In this document: positions 35,703 through 43,825 of the stretch, piece by piece | How the letters are laid out: the number at the start of each line of letters is the position of its first letter | Position numbering within the stretch: the first letter of the stretch is position 1 | From: Treponema sp. | GTDB taxonomy: Bacteria; Spirochaetota; Spirochaetia; Treponematales; Treponemataceae | Assembly: GCA_017940005.1 (NCBI GenBank) | Contig: JAGAZO010000020.1 | Coordinates: 216,086-280,085, forward strand | Length of the DNA: 64,000 nucleotides | Reading direction: 5' to 3' | Position numbers and translations under genes: made by a program | Notes under the pieces: generated by a model | Told to the model about the DNA's origin: nothing | The model's input: only the letters and a program-made list of their open reading frames with translations | The model's database searches: none

Positions 35703-35731
35703 ATTATACAACAATTTTAAAATTTATGAAA
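35703..35731 (-). promoter_or_regulatory. Promoter very close to the TPR gene start
   Basis: On the minus strand TATAAT (35708-35703) lies 10 bases before the ATG at 35692, with a weak TTTCAT 17 bases upstream of it. The leader would be only a few bases long. Confidence 0.45.
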
Positions 35732-35802
35732 GTACAGGCTTCTATAAATTTTCATTTTATGGTACAGTATAAAAAATCACTGTGCAGGAGGACACACTTT
35801 TC

Positions 35803-37170
35803 ATGGAACCGATTCAGGTTGCGCTCGCTGTCGCCCTTATAGCTGGCATTACGGGATTGCTCTTTTTTATCATAAGGTCAGTAAGCGCACCCAAAAAAGT
35901 AGACGGAATACTCAAACTCGTCAAACAAAAAAAGATTCCTGCAGCAGTCAAACTCGCAAAACAGATTCTTGCAAAAGACTCAAAAAACTATCTTGCTCAT
36001 TACTATCTCGGAAAGGCATATCTTGCAGATGGCAAACCTGAGCTTGCGCTCATGGAATACAAAGTAGTCAATGAAAACACCATATTCGGGCAGGAGATTT
36101 CAGAGATTCCATTTCGCAAAGAAATTTCAGAACTGTACTTGAAGTTCAATCAAACTGACGATGCGCTGCGTGAATTCATATTACTCACAAAACTTGAGCC
36201 AAGAAATGCAGAACATTTTTACAGCGCAGGGAAAATATATGAGCAACAGAATCGAGGCGATTTAGCGCTCACCGCATTCCAAAAGGCAATCATGCTCGAT
36301 AAACGCCATGCAAAAGCTCACGCAGCGCTCGGTCTCATATTATTCCGCTCCAAGCAATTTAGCGAAGCAAAAAAAGAAATAGACACTGCACTTTCATTGA
36401 GTCCCGATACATATTCAAGCTACTACTATCTTGGAAAAATCTATAAAGAAAACAAAGACTACGGTTCAGCAGTAAAAGCGTTTGAAAAAGCGCAGCGCGA
36501 TCCAGAATATCGCCAGCGTGCAATCATAGAGCGCGGCACATGCTACATGCTCGTGGGCAGGCTTGACAATGCAATAGTCGATTTGCAGCGTGCAATAGAA
36601 CTTGACAAAACGGACTCAAAACAGGAGACGCTATACGCGCGATATTTTCTTGCCTCTTGCTACGAAAAAAGCAGAAAAATTGAAAAAGCTATTGAGCAGT
36701 GGGAAATCATTTACAAAAAAAATCATTCATTCCGCGATGTATCTACAAAACTTTCAGAATACAGAGATATTCAATCAAACGATAGCCTCAAAGAATATTT
36801 AACATGCGCAGCAAATGAATTTGCGGAAATCTGCAAAAAAACAGCAACACAAGCGTTATCGCTACTCGTGCAAAGCTGCGAAATCAAAAAATGGGGATGC
36901 CTCATAACAGCTGTCGAACATGGTGAAGACGGCTGGATGAACATGCGGCGGCAAAGCGCGCTGCTGCAATTTTACCGAAATGCAGAACCGCTCGAAGACT
37001 CTGTTATCAGAAACACGCTCGACAATCTCAAAGCGGCAAACTGTGTAAAAGCATATATTTTTTCGAGTTCTGGATTTACGCGCACCGCAGCAGGAGCAGC
37101 AGAAGGTAGGCCTGTAGAACTTATCGATAAAGAACAGCTTGAGCAGATGCTGCAGCGGTCAGGTATATAA
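35803..37170 (+). CDS. Membrane-anchored TPR protein with an Mrr-like C-terminal domain
   Basis: A 455-residue protein. One membrane helix (~4-25) leads into TPRs (~45-330; YLAHYYLGKAYLADGKPELA, AHAALGLILFRSKQFSEAKK). The last ~115 residues look like the Mrr/restriction-endonuclease fold: KKWGCLITAVEHGEDGW, then SSSGFTRTAAGAAE and the typical ending GRPVELIDKEQLEQML. The catalytic D-(E/Q)xK pattern is not evident (MNMRRQ lies at the expected place), so it may bind without cutting. AGGAGG lies 11 bases before ATG 35803. The stop directly abuts the GTG of the next gene, so the operon is tight. The Mrr match is by eye and tentative. Confidence 0.65.
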   Translation: MEPIQVALAVALIAGITGLLFFIIRSVSAPKKVDGILKLVKQKKIPAAVKLAKQILAKDSKNYLAHYYLGKAYLADGKPELALMEYKVVNENTIFGQEISEIPFRKEISELYLKFNQTDDALREFILLTKLEPRNAEHFYSAGKIYEQQNRGDLALTAFQKAIMLDKRHAKAHAALGLILFRSKQFSEAKKEIDTALSLSPDTYSSYYYLGKIYKENKDYGSAVKAFEKAQRDPEYRQRAIIERGTCYMLVGRLDNAIVDLQRAIELDKTDSKQETLYARYFLASCYEKSRKIEKAIEQWEIIYKKNHSFRDVSTKLSEYRDIQSNDSLKEYLTCAANEFAEICKKTATQALSLLVQSCEIKKWGCLITAVEHGEDGWMNMRRQSALLQFYRNAEPLEDSVIRNTLDNLKAANCVKAYIFSSSGFTRTAAGAAEGRPVELIDKEQLEQMLQRSGI

Positions 37171-37872
37171 GTGAAAATACTCTGTGTATCAGATCAAATC
37201 GATCCGCTGATATACAATCAAAACGCAGGAAAAATTTTTCCCGACATTGACATGATTTTATGTGCAGGCGATCTTCCTATGGATTACATAGATTTCATCG
37301 TGTCTATCTTTAACAAACCGACATATTTTATTTTCGGCAACCACAACCTCAACGAATTTCATTTCTATCATATAAACCGCGCAGTGCCTTTAGCTGCACG
37401 CATGGAACAGCAAAGTCATGGTGCCGTATATGCAGGATTCCGCGTCATCCGTGACAAAGCGCTCTCTTTTATCAATCCTGATACCGGCAAAACGACGCCG
37501 CTACTCATAGCCGGTGCATCAGGTTCACGCAGATACAACAACGGACTCAACCAATACACAGAATTCCAAATGAAACGCCGCCTCATTAAAATGGTGCCCG
37601 CGCTGCTCTGGAACAAAGTGCGCTACGGCAGATACCTTGATATTTTGCTCACGCACGCTTCCCCTCGTCACATTCACGATGAAGAAGACCCATGCCATGT
37701 AGGATTTGCGTGCTTCAACTGGTTTATAAAAAAATTTAAACCGCGCTATCTCATACACGGACATATTCATCTGTATGACATACGCACAGAACGCGTCACA
37801 AAATCGGGCAACACAACAATCGTAAACGCATATGCACACTGGCTGCTTAATTTTCCGCTTATCGAGGCATGA
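37171..37872 (+). CDS. Calcineurin-like metallophosphoesterase
   Basis: A 233-residue cytoplasmic phosphoesterase. Metal-site motifs are GD (residues 33-34), GNHN (56-59), LTHASP and GHIH. Motif 1 reads SDQID (7-11), where the family has D-x-H, so one metal ligand seems changed. It could cleave a phosphodiester such as a cyclic nucleotide. It begins with GTG immediately after the upstream stop and overlaps the next gene (ATGA), so the three proteins are probably made in fixed ratio. The substrate is unknown. Confidence 0.78.
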   Translation: MKILCVSDQIDPLIYNQNAGKIFPDIDMILCAGDLPMDYIDFIVSIFNKPTYFIFGNHNLNEFHFYHINRAVPLAARMEQQSHGAVYAGFRVIRDKALSFINPDTGKTTPLLIAGASGSRRYNNGLNQYTEFQMKRRLIKMVPALLWNKVRYGRYLDILLTHASPRHIHDEEDPCHVGFACFNWFIKKFKPRYLIHGHIHLYDIRTERVTKSGNTTIVNAYAHWLLNFPLIEA

Positions 37873-38792
37873 TTATGGCAACCATATACAGCGTTCAGAC
37901 CAATGAAGATTTTGCAAAAGCCCACACAAAAGCGCTGTTCAACGAACTGCAGCATCTCCTTAATCCCGAAGAAGCAGCGCTCATCTCGTTTACAGACATA
38001 AAAGCGATTTTAAAACCAAAGAACGAAATCTACATAGGCATACAGACTATACCAGTACACAAAATCGTTGGGAGCGAAGGCCGCTTCAGAGACTTTGACA
38101 GTCATTTTTTTCCAAAAAATACGTTTCTGCGCGAACGGTGGAAGCATGTTGACGAAGCGACATATACAGAAATCACGCTGCCACCAATCAGCGTGTACGA
38201 ACTCGGCGGTCTCTATTTTGTGCGCGACGGCAACCATCGCGTCTCTGTAGCAAAATCGCGCGGCATAGAATTCATCGATGCTGAAGTTGCCACATTGCAG
38301 AGCGAAATAAAGTTGAAGCCTGTATATACGCTCAAATCGATGCTCAAAGAGATTATTTTTTATGAAAAACGCGTATTCTATTCTGAAACAAATTTCGGAG
38401 ACATAACAGATTTTTGGGGACTCGATTTTTCATCAACAGGGCAGTACAATGTGATATACAACCATATCCTGACGCACAAATATTTTATCAACAAAGATAT
38501 GCCGAGAGAGATAGCGATAGACGATGCCATCCTGTCGTGGTTCAACACCGTGTACTTGCCTATCATTAAAGTCATAGAAAAACAACATGTGATGCGTCAT
38601 TTTCGGCGAAATACAAAAAGTGACTTATATGTGTGGATAATAACATACTGGGACGAACTGAAAAAGAAATTTGGGAAAACTGTACAGCTTGATGCCGCGG
38701 TGCATTCATTCAAACAGGCAAACCGCATGAGCGCCATAAAGCGGCTGCGCAATGTGCTGCAGCGCATTGTAGTACCGCGCACACGAAACTGA
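37869..38792 (+). CDS. ParB-like-fold protein of unknown function
   Basis: A 307-residue protein. Residues ~60-140 resemble the ParB/sulfiredoxin fold: PVHKIVGSEGR, then LPPISVYELGGLYFVRDGNHRVSVAKSRG, close to the ParB motif in which a conserved Asp-Gly-Asn-His-Arg stretch contacts a phosphate or nucleotide. The rest (~140-307) is helical and unrecognised. Recent work shows ParB-fold proteins can bind or hydrolyse CTP or ATP; whether this one does is open. It is the third gene of a tight operon after a phosphoesterase and a TPR/Mrr-like protein. ATG 37869 overlaps the previous stop; ATG 37875 is an alternative. Confidence 0.6.
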   Translation: MIMATIYSVQTNEDFAKAHTKALFNELQHLLNPEEAALISFTDIKAILKPKNEIYIGIQTIPVHKIVGSEGRFRDFDSHFFPKNTFLRERWKHVDEATYTEITLPPISVYELGGLYFVRDGNHRVSVAKSRGIEFIDAEVATLQSEIKLKPVYTLKSMLKEIIFYEKRVFYSETNFGDITDFWGLDFSSTGQYNVIYNHILTHKYFINKDMPREIAIDDAILSWFNTVYLPIIKVIEKQHVMRHFRRNTKSDLYVWIITYWDELKKKFGKTVQLDAAVHSFKQANRMSAIKRLRNVLQRIVVPRTRN

Positions 38793-38815
38793 TGAAAATT
38801 TAAAAATGGAAACCA

Positions 38816-38845
38816 TTGACATTCACGCTGTTCAATGTGTATAAT
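38816..38845 (+). promoter_or_regulatory. Consensus sigma-70 promoter of the partner-switch operon
   Basis: TTGACA (38816-38821) and TATAAT (38840-38845) are both perfect, with an 18-base spacer. They lie 24 bases after the previous gene and before the phosphatase gene at 38873. Confidence 0.85.
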
Positions 38846-38872
38846 AAAAAGTCGGAGTTTAATAATTTATAC

Positions 38873-40507
38873 ATGACTATTGATTCATTTATCAATATAC
38901 CGTTGATTATTGCGGTATGTCTCACAGGTGTTTTGCTCATACTTCTCATCGTCGTGCGTTGTCGCAACACCGCGAAGGCAAGCTTCATTTTTTACATGGC
39001 GCTCGGCGTGATTTTTGCAGGGCTTTTATATATGCTGCGCTCTCCAAGAAGCATATATATGGTTTGCGCCATTGTTTTGGCAGAACTGCTCATGCTGCCG
39101 TACTTTATCATTCTCGCTTTTGATACTCCGAAAAAACGGGAAAAACGGGCACGCGCAAAAGATATGCCCACTGTTGAAGCAAAAGAGTTGTTATCCAAAG
39201 AAAACGATGCATTTGCGGCAAATAAAGAGTTTACGCTAAAAGCATCAGATTTGTTCTCAAGCACAAACAGCCTTACAGAATTTCTCGAATATTTCAGCAA
39301 TCAGCTCATAAAAAAAACAGATGCGGACGGCGTGGTCATACTCCTTGCAGACGAATTTGACAACTTTCTCTCTGTACGCTCAATGCAAGGGCATTTTCCA
39401 CCGCCGTATAAACTTCCCGAATCGCTGCCGCGCAAACCCATTCACATTGAAAATAATTTTCGCAATATGCAGTTCCAGTTTTCAAACAACATATTCGGCG
39501 AAGTTGCCGCTTCGGGAGAGCCGCTCTTAATTGCCAATGCTGCAAGCGACAAACGCATCGTGCAAAACGGCACAGATCCCACTCTTGCTGTAGGCAGCTA
39601 CATATTCATTCCAATAAAAACGCACGAAACTATCGGCATTGCAGCGCTTTCGCGCGACGCGTCAAAAGAACGGTTCGCACCACCGCAATTTGAAATAGCA
39701 AAAACACTCACTGATGCAGCGGCAGTGGCCATGCGCCCGCTCATGAGTTTTCTCGACTACAATGAGCATAGGAGTCTTACAGAAGAAGGTGATGTTGCGT
39801 CGAAGTTTCGTCAAAAAATCATTCCAGCCAAATTTCCAAAAATCGAGGGCATATCTATCGGTTGTTGGACAAACGCAAGCGAAAATGTCTGTGCCGATTT
39901 TTATGATGTCATCGCTTCCCGAAAAGATAGGGTGTCGTTCATACTCGGTGATGTTGCGGGAAAAGGCATGAACTCGTTTACAATTATGGTCATGATACGC
40001 GCCATGCTTCGTCTCATTGTAAACACAGCACAGAGCGCTGCAACAATACTCGGCTGGGCAAACAGAGGCATATGCATAGAAAGCTCTATGGTAGACCACT
40101 TTGCAAGTGTTGTTCTTATAAACTACAATCCAGAAACACATGCTGCACAGATTGCCACATGCGGAATCAATCCTGTGCTGCTGTACTCGTCCGCTACAGG
40201 TGCTGTTACGCAAATTTCACAACAGGGAGAACCACTCGGTGTTGAAAGCAATGCCGCGTATACCGACATACATCTCAAGCTTCAAGCAGGCGATATTCTC
40301 GCCTCTTGTACAGACGGTTTACTTGAATCTTTAAGCGAATCAGGTGTACAATATTCTTTGAAACGACTGGAGCAAATAATTGTAGCCAAGCATGGACTTG
40401 CTGCCAATGAGTTGGCAGAGCAAGTACGGGAAGACATACAAAAATACTGCGGACATGCCCAGCAGTATGATGACCAAAGTCTCATCGTCATAAAAATCCA
40501 GAGATAA
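38873..40507 (+). CDS. SpoIIE/RsbU-type PP2C serine phosphatase with membrane and GAF domains
   Basis: A 544-residue protein. Three membrane helices (~8-30, 40-60, 63-85) are followed by a basic linker, a GAF-like sensor region (~150-300) and a PP2C phosphatase domain (~330-544) with CADFYDVIA, LGDVAGKGMNSF and ASCTDGLLES, including the metal-binding Asp residues. It would dephosphorylate the anti-anti-sigma protein encoded 11 bases downstream. The start at 38873 is chosen because the upstream in-frame start overlaps the -35 box. The ligand sensed by the GAF/membrane part is unknown. Confidence 0.85.
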   Translation: MTIDSFINIPLIIAVCLTGVLLILLIVVRCRNTAKASFIFYMALGVIFAGLLYMLRSPRSIYMVCAIVLAELLMLPYFIILAFDTPKKREKRARAKDMPTVEAKELLSKENDAFAANKEFTLKASDLFSSTNSLTEFLEYFSNQLIKKTDADGVVILLADEFDNFLSVRSMQGHFPPPYKLPESLPRKPIHIENNFRNMQFQFSNNIFGEVAASGEPLLIANAASDKRIVQNGTDPTLAVGSYIFIPIKTHETIGIAALSRDASKERFAPPQFEIAKTLTDAAAVAMRPLMSFLDYNEHRSLTEEGDVASKFRQKIIPAKFPKIEGISIGCWTNASENVCADFYDVIASRKDRVSFILGDVAGKGMNSFTIMVMIRAMLRLIVNTAQSAATILGWANRGICIESSMVDHFASVVLINYNPETHAAQIATCGINPVLLYSSATGAVTQISQQGEPLGVESNAAYTDIHLKLQAGDILASCTDGLLESLSESGVQYSLKRLEQIIVAKHGLAANELAEQVREDIQKYCGHAQQYDDQSLIVIKIQR

Positions 40508-40518
40508 GGAGTTTTACT

Positions 40519-40857
40519 ATGGAGCTTAAAATCCGAAAAAATGGAGATGCATACATCATTGATGTGAACGGCGAAATGGATTTATATAATTCATACAAGC
40601 TCAAAGAACTTGTCATGAAAATGATTGAGAAAAATGTAAAATTATTTATAATCAATTTGGACCAAGTAGGGTATATTGATTCATCGGGGATAGGCGCATT
40701 GATTTATATTTGCTCTACAATAAAAAAATCAAATCTCCGCCTTGCAATCGCCAACGTACATGGTTCGGTAAAAAAAGTCATTGAGCTTACCAGGCTCATG
40801 GGGTACTTCCCCATTTCAAACAGCATAGAAGAAGCGCTAGATATGGTAAAGGGGTAA
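40519..40857 (+). CDS. STAS anti-anti-sigma factor
   Basis: A 112-residue single STAS domain like SpoIIAA/RsbV. The phospho-acceptor region DSSGIGAL has Ser55/Ser56 at the site phosphorylated by the partner kinase. When unphosphorylated it would bind the anti-sigma-type kinase and release that kinase's target. AAGGAG precedes the ATG. It lies between its likely phosphatase and kinase. Confidence 0.92.
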   Translation: MELKIRKNGDAYIIDVNGEMDLYNSYKLKELVMKMIEKNVKLFIINLDQVGYIDSSGIGALIYICSTIKKSNLRLAIANVHGSVKKVIELTRLMGYFPISNSIEEALDMVKG

Positions 40858-40881
40858 ACGTTTTTACACGTTGAATTACAA

Positions 40882-40971
40882 AAGGAGACAGTATAAAAGT
40901 ACATTCGTATACTTTTATAATTGCAGGTTACCCATGCGTTGCATACATAAACTGCAATTCCACGTCTCCTT
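40882..40971 (+). promoter_or_regulatory. Branched inverted-repeat leader upstream of the anti-sigma-type kinase
   Basis: The outer arms AAGGAGAC (40882-40889) and GTCTCCTT (40964-40971) enclose two further hairpins. The first has 10-base arms (40892-40901 / 40910-40919). The second is AATTGCAG (40919-40926) with CTGCAATT (40952-40959), which holds a small ATGC/GCAT hairpin (40934-40944). As RNA this makes a three-way junction in the 172-base gap before the kinase gene. No reading frame starts at the AAGGAG inside it. It is a candidate cis-acting RNA or an RNase processing site. Confidence 0.55.
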
Positions 40972-41029
40972 ACACAGCGGCGATTCGCAATAGAGTTTCG
41001 AGCGACGCCAAGTTTTTAAGGAGTACATT

Positions 41030-41575
41030 ATGGCAGAACAAGAAATCAAAGAACTTCGGTCTGATGAAAACGATCCGTTATTTGCAAAAGATAACATGCT
41101 TGTAAAAACGTTTCCATCTGACTTTCGGCAAATCAGATACTTCACGCTGCTCATTGTACAGTCAGCGCCTACAGAAATACGCGAACTCAATCTGCTCGAA
41201 CAGCAAATAAGCGAAGTGATTAAAAATGCTGTAAAGCATGGTAATCACTGCGACATAAATAAAAAAGTGACAGTGTGGTATTCGTTCAGTCCGACACATG
41301 CGCATATCATCGTGCAGGACGAGGGCGAAGGCTTCAAAGATTTGGAAAAATGGAATGAATTCAATCGAAAACGGCTCGAATGCCTGCGCACACAAAATTT
41401 TGAAGAACTCGCACAGTATGTTTCATTCCGCACACAAAGCAGCGATGAGCAGGACGGTGGAAACGCATTATTTGCAGCGCTTGAATATTGGAATGGCGGT
41501 TTTGTGTACAACGGCAAACGCAATGCGGTTGCCATGCTGAAAACATTTAAGCAAAAACGGCACACATTGCAATAG
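41030..41575 (+). CDS. RsbW/SpoIIAB-like serine kinase (HATPase) anti-sigma factor
   Basis: A 181-residue GHKL ATPase. The N-box reads SEVIKNAVKHGN and the G1 box VQDEGEGF. It would phosphorylate the STAS protein and, when not bound to it, hold a target such as a sigma factor. The protein has an N-terminal acidic extension and a C-terminal ~50-residue insertion compared with B. subtilis RsbW. AAGGAG is well placed before ATG 41030. No sigma factor gene lies next to it, so the output is unknown. Confidence 0.85.
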   Translation: MAEQEIKELRSDENDPLFAKDNMLVKTFPSDFRQIRYFTLLIVQSAPTEIRELNLLEQQISEVIKNAVKHGNHCDINKKVTVWYSFSPTHAHIIVQDEGEGFKDLEKWNEFNRKRLECLRTQNFEELAQYVSFRTQSSDEQDGGNALFAALEYWNGGFVYNGKRNAVAMLKTFKQKRHTLQ

Positions 41576-41603
41576 TTTTTACTGCATAAAATAGTGTAAC
41601 ATA

Positions 41604-41631
41604 TTGTAAGCAGTGCGGTTTATACTATAAG
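41604..41631 (+). promoter_or_regulatory. Probable tmRNA promoter
   Basis: TTGTAA (41604-41609) and TATAAG (41626-41631) have a 16-base spacer and end 4 bases before the mature 5' end of tmRNA. The overlapping TATACT at 41621 is an alternative -10. Confidence 0.4.
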
Positions 41632-41635
41632 AATC

Positions 41636-42016
41636 GGGGGTGCACCGGTTTCGACGAATGCGGGAAAGCTCGTATTGCTGGTAAGGTCGCGTTTCCTTAT
41701 AAAAGCGCAAAAAACTATAACTGCCAAACGTGAAGAGGACTACGAGTCCGAAAACGAACAGTTAGCTCTTGCAGCGTAAGCTGCAGCTTAAAAGAGCCGG
41801 GAGCCTGACCACGCCGCTCTGAGCGGTCAGGAGCTTCTGTTACAAACCAGAGCTTGCCGCGTGCAGTGTCCGATATGCACACGGGACATGTTATCGGAAT
41901 ACGGAGCGAATACTTGCTGTGCTGTTAAACGCTCTCGACAATTACCTCGCACAGCTACACCTGTAGATATACCTGTTTTACGCACTCGGACGGGGGTTCG
42001 ATTCCCCCCATCTCCA
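41636..42016 (+). ncRNA. ssrA: tmRNA (transfer-messenger RNA)
   Basis: tmRNA rescues stalled ribosomes and tags the unfinished protein for degradation. The 5' end GGGGGTG pairs (with G-U pairs) with CATCTCC at 42009-42015 to form the acceptor stem; A42016 is the discriminator base. The T-arm GGGGGTTCGATTCCCCC is clear. The tag frame runs from GCC 41723 to the TAA at 41777-41779 and encodes AKREEDYESENEQLALAA, ending in the ALAA degron. CCA is not encoded after the discriminator, so it must be added by tRNA nucleotidyltransferase. A terminator follows directly. Confidence 0.95.
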
Positions 42017-42017
42017 A

Positions 42018-42053
42018 CGCTGAGTCCACATACAAAGGCTCAGCGCTTTTTTT
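42018..42053 (+). terminator. Rho-independent terminator of ssrA
   Basis: CGCTGAG (42018-42024) pairs with CTCAGCG (42039-42045) and is followed by C and seven T. Confidence 0.92.
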
Positions 42054-42215
42054 GGGATAACGGCGCTCTCCTCATGTTACCGCATGTGTTCTAACAGCAA
42101 GCACACGTTTTTGCAACATTTTATATATATCTTTGAAAGCAATATCCGCAGATATATCGGCTTTTCTCAAAACTTTCATTGCACAGAAAACGCGATACTG
42201 CTACCTGCACAAGCT

Positions 42216-43721
42216 CTACAAAATGTAGCGCGACATATCATGATCGGTGACAACATCTTTAAGCTTTTCATCAACATACGGCGCGTCAATCGCAATCGTT
42301 TCGCCTTTGTGCTCGTCCGCAGTAAATGAAATGTCGTCGAGCACTTTTTCCATAATTGTATGCAGGCGACGTGCTCCTATGTTCTCGCTTTTTGCATTCA
42401 CCTCTTCTGCAAGAAAGCTCATGCGGTCTATTGCATCTTCGGTAAAATTGACAGTAACTTCTTCTGTTGCAAGAAGCGCCGTGTACTGCTTGGTGAGCGC
42501 ATTTTTCGGCTCGGTGAGGATGCGGCGAAACTCCTCTTTTTTGAGCGCGTCAAGCTCTACGCGAAGCGGAAAGCGTCCCTGCAATTCGGGAATCAAGTCG
42601 CTGGGAGCCGCAACGCTGAATGCGCCTGCAGCAATAAACAAAATGTGCGATGTGTCTACGACACCGTATTTTGTGTTCACGTTGCTTCCTTCCACAATCG
42701 GCAAAATGTCGCGCTGCACGCCTTCGCGCGAAACGTCCTGCCCGTGCGACTCGCTTGACTTTGTCGCAATTTTGTCAATTTCGTCTATGAATATGATGCC
42801 GTTTTGCTCGACGCGTTTTTTCGCTTCGTCTGCGACTTTGTCTCGGTCAATCATGCCGTCGAGCACATCTTCCGAAATGATTTTGCGCGCTTCGTGCACA
42901 GTGACCATGCGCTTTTTCGCCCTGTTGCCGCCTGAAAACATGCCTGCAATGCTCTGCATGGAGTTTTCCAAATCTTCCATGTTGCCGCCCGCAATGATTT
43001 CCATGCTCGGCATCTGAAACTGCGGGTGAATAGTGACTTCAACCTCGCGCTCTTCAAGCTTGCCCTCACGCAACATTTGGCGAAATTTTTCGCGCGTAGA
43101 ATCCTCTTTTTTGCGTTCATCGTCATTTGCAACTGCAACTTCTTTAGAATCGCTTCCGTCGGCAGAAGAAGCTGATGAAGTCGCGCTTGATTTTGCCATG
43201 CCGAAAATATTTCCGAGCACTGCCGCATCTTTGCGCTCGTTCGCTTTTGCCTTGCGGTCTTTTTCAGCAGAACCGGGCAAAAGCAAGTCGAGCAATTTAT
43301 CTTCTACGAGCGGCACGCTTTTTTCACGGAGACGTTCCTCCATCTCCGCCTTTACGTCATTGAATCCAACAGCCATCAAGTCGCGCACCATAGATTCAAC
43401 ATCGCGCCCCACATAGCCCACTTCAGTGTACTTTGTCGCTTCCACTTTCAAAAACGGCGCGTTGCACAATTTTGCGAGCCTGCGGGCAATCTCCGTCTTA
43501 CCGACACCAGTCGGACCAATCATCAAAATATTCTTTGGAGCAACTTCATCGCGAATGTCTTCGGGAAGTTTAAGGCGACGCCAGCGGTTCCGCAGCGCAA
43601 CTGCAACTGCTTTTTTTGCGTTCTCCTGCCCGATGATGTACTGGTCAAGGCGTAGAACAATCTCTTTAGGCGTCAAATCTGTGTGGAGCACTGTCTCCGT
43701 GCTCCCGTTTGTTTCTGTCAT
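42216..43721 (-). CDS. hslU: HslU ATPase subunit of the HslVU protease
   Basis: A 501-residue AAA+ unfoldase that feeds substrates to HslV. It shows Walker A (GPTGVGKTE), the pore-loop region with [15 protein letters not shown], a charged I-domain insert, Walker B ([10 protein letters not shown]), sensor residues and the conserved C-terminal SRYIL that docks into HslV. GAGG five bases upstream supports 43721. The 104-base gap from hslV contains two small hairpins (CTGATTG/CAATCAG and TGCGG/CCGCA on the minus strand) that may process or stabilise the message. Confidence 0.97.
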   Translation of the reverse strand: MTETNGSTETVLHTDLTPKEIVLRLDQYIIGQENAKKAVAVALRNRWRRLKLPEDIRDEVAPKNILMIGPTGVGKTEIARRLAKLCNAPFLKVEATKYTEVGYVGRDVESMVRDLMAVGFNDVKAEMEERLREKSVPLVEDKLLDLLLPGSAEKDRKAKANERKDAAVLGNIFGMAKSSATSSASSADGSDSKEVAVANDDERKKEDSTREKFRQMLREGKLEEREVEVTIHPQFQMPSMEIIAGGNMEDLENSMQSIAGMFSGGNRAKKRMVTVHEARKIISEDVLDGMIDRDKVADEAKKRVEQNGIIFIDEIDKIATKSSESHGQDVSREGVQRDILPIVEGSNVNTKYGVVDTSHILFIAAGAFSVAAPSDLIPELQGRFPLRVELDALKKEEFRRILTEPKNALTKQYTALLATEEVTVNFTEDAIDRMSFLAEEVNAKSENIGARRLHTIMEKVLDDISFTADEHKGETIAIDAPYVDEKLKDVVTDHDMSRYIL

Positions 43722-43825
43722 GTAAACCTCTGTTTGCGGTATGCCGCATTTTTTAGGTGCGTTGATAAAAATCAATACACCGTAAGGAAATACTGATTGA
43801 TGTCTCACATAGCAATCAGCGTTTC

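Noticed and set aside
41707..41733. Alternative tmRNA tag starting at GCA
   Set aside because: It gives AKNYNCQT and stops without the ALAA ending required for degradation.
42247..43017. A 256-codon plus-strand frame
   Set aside because: It is antisense to hslU, a certain gene.
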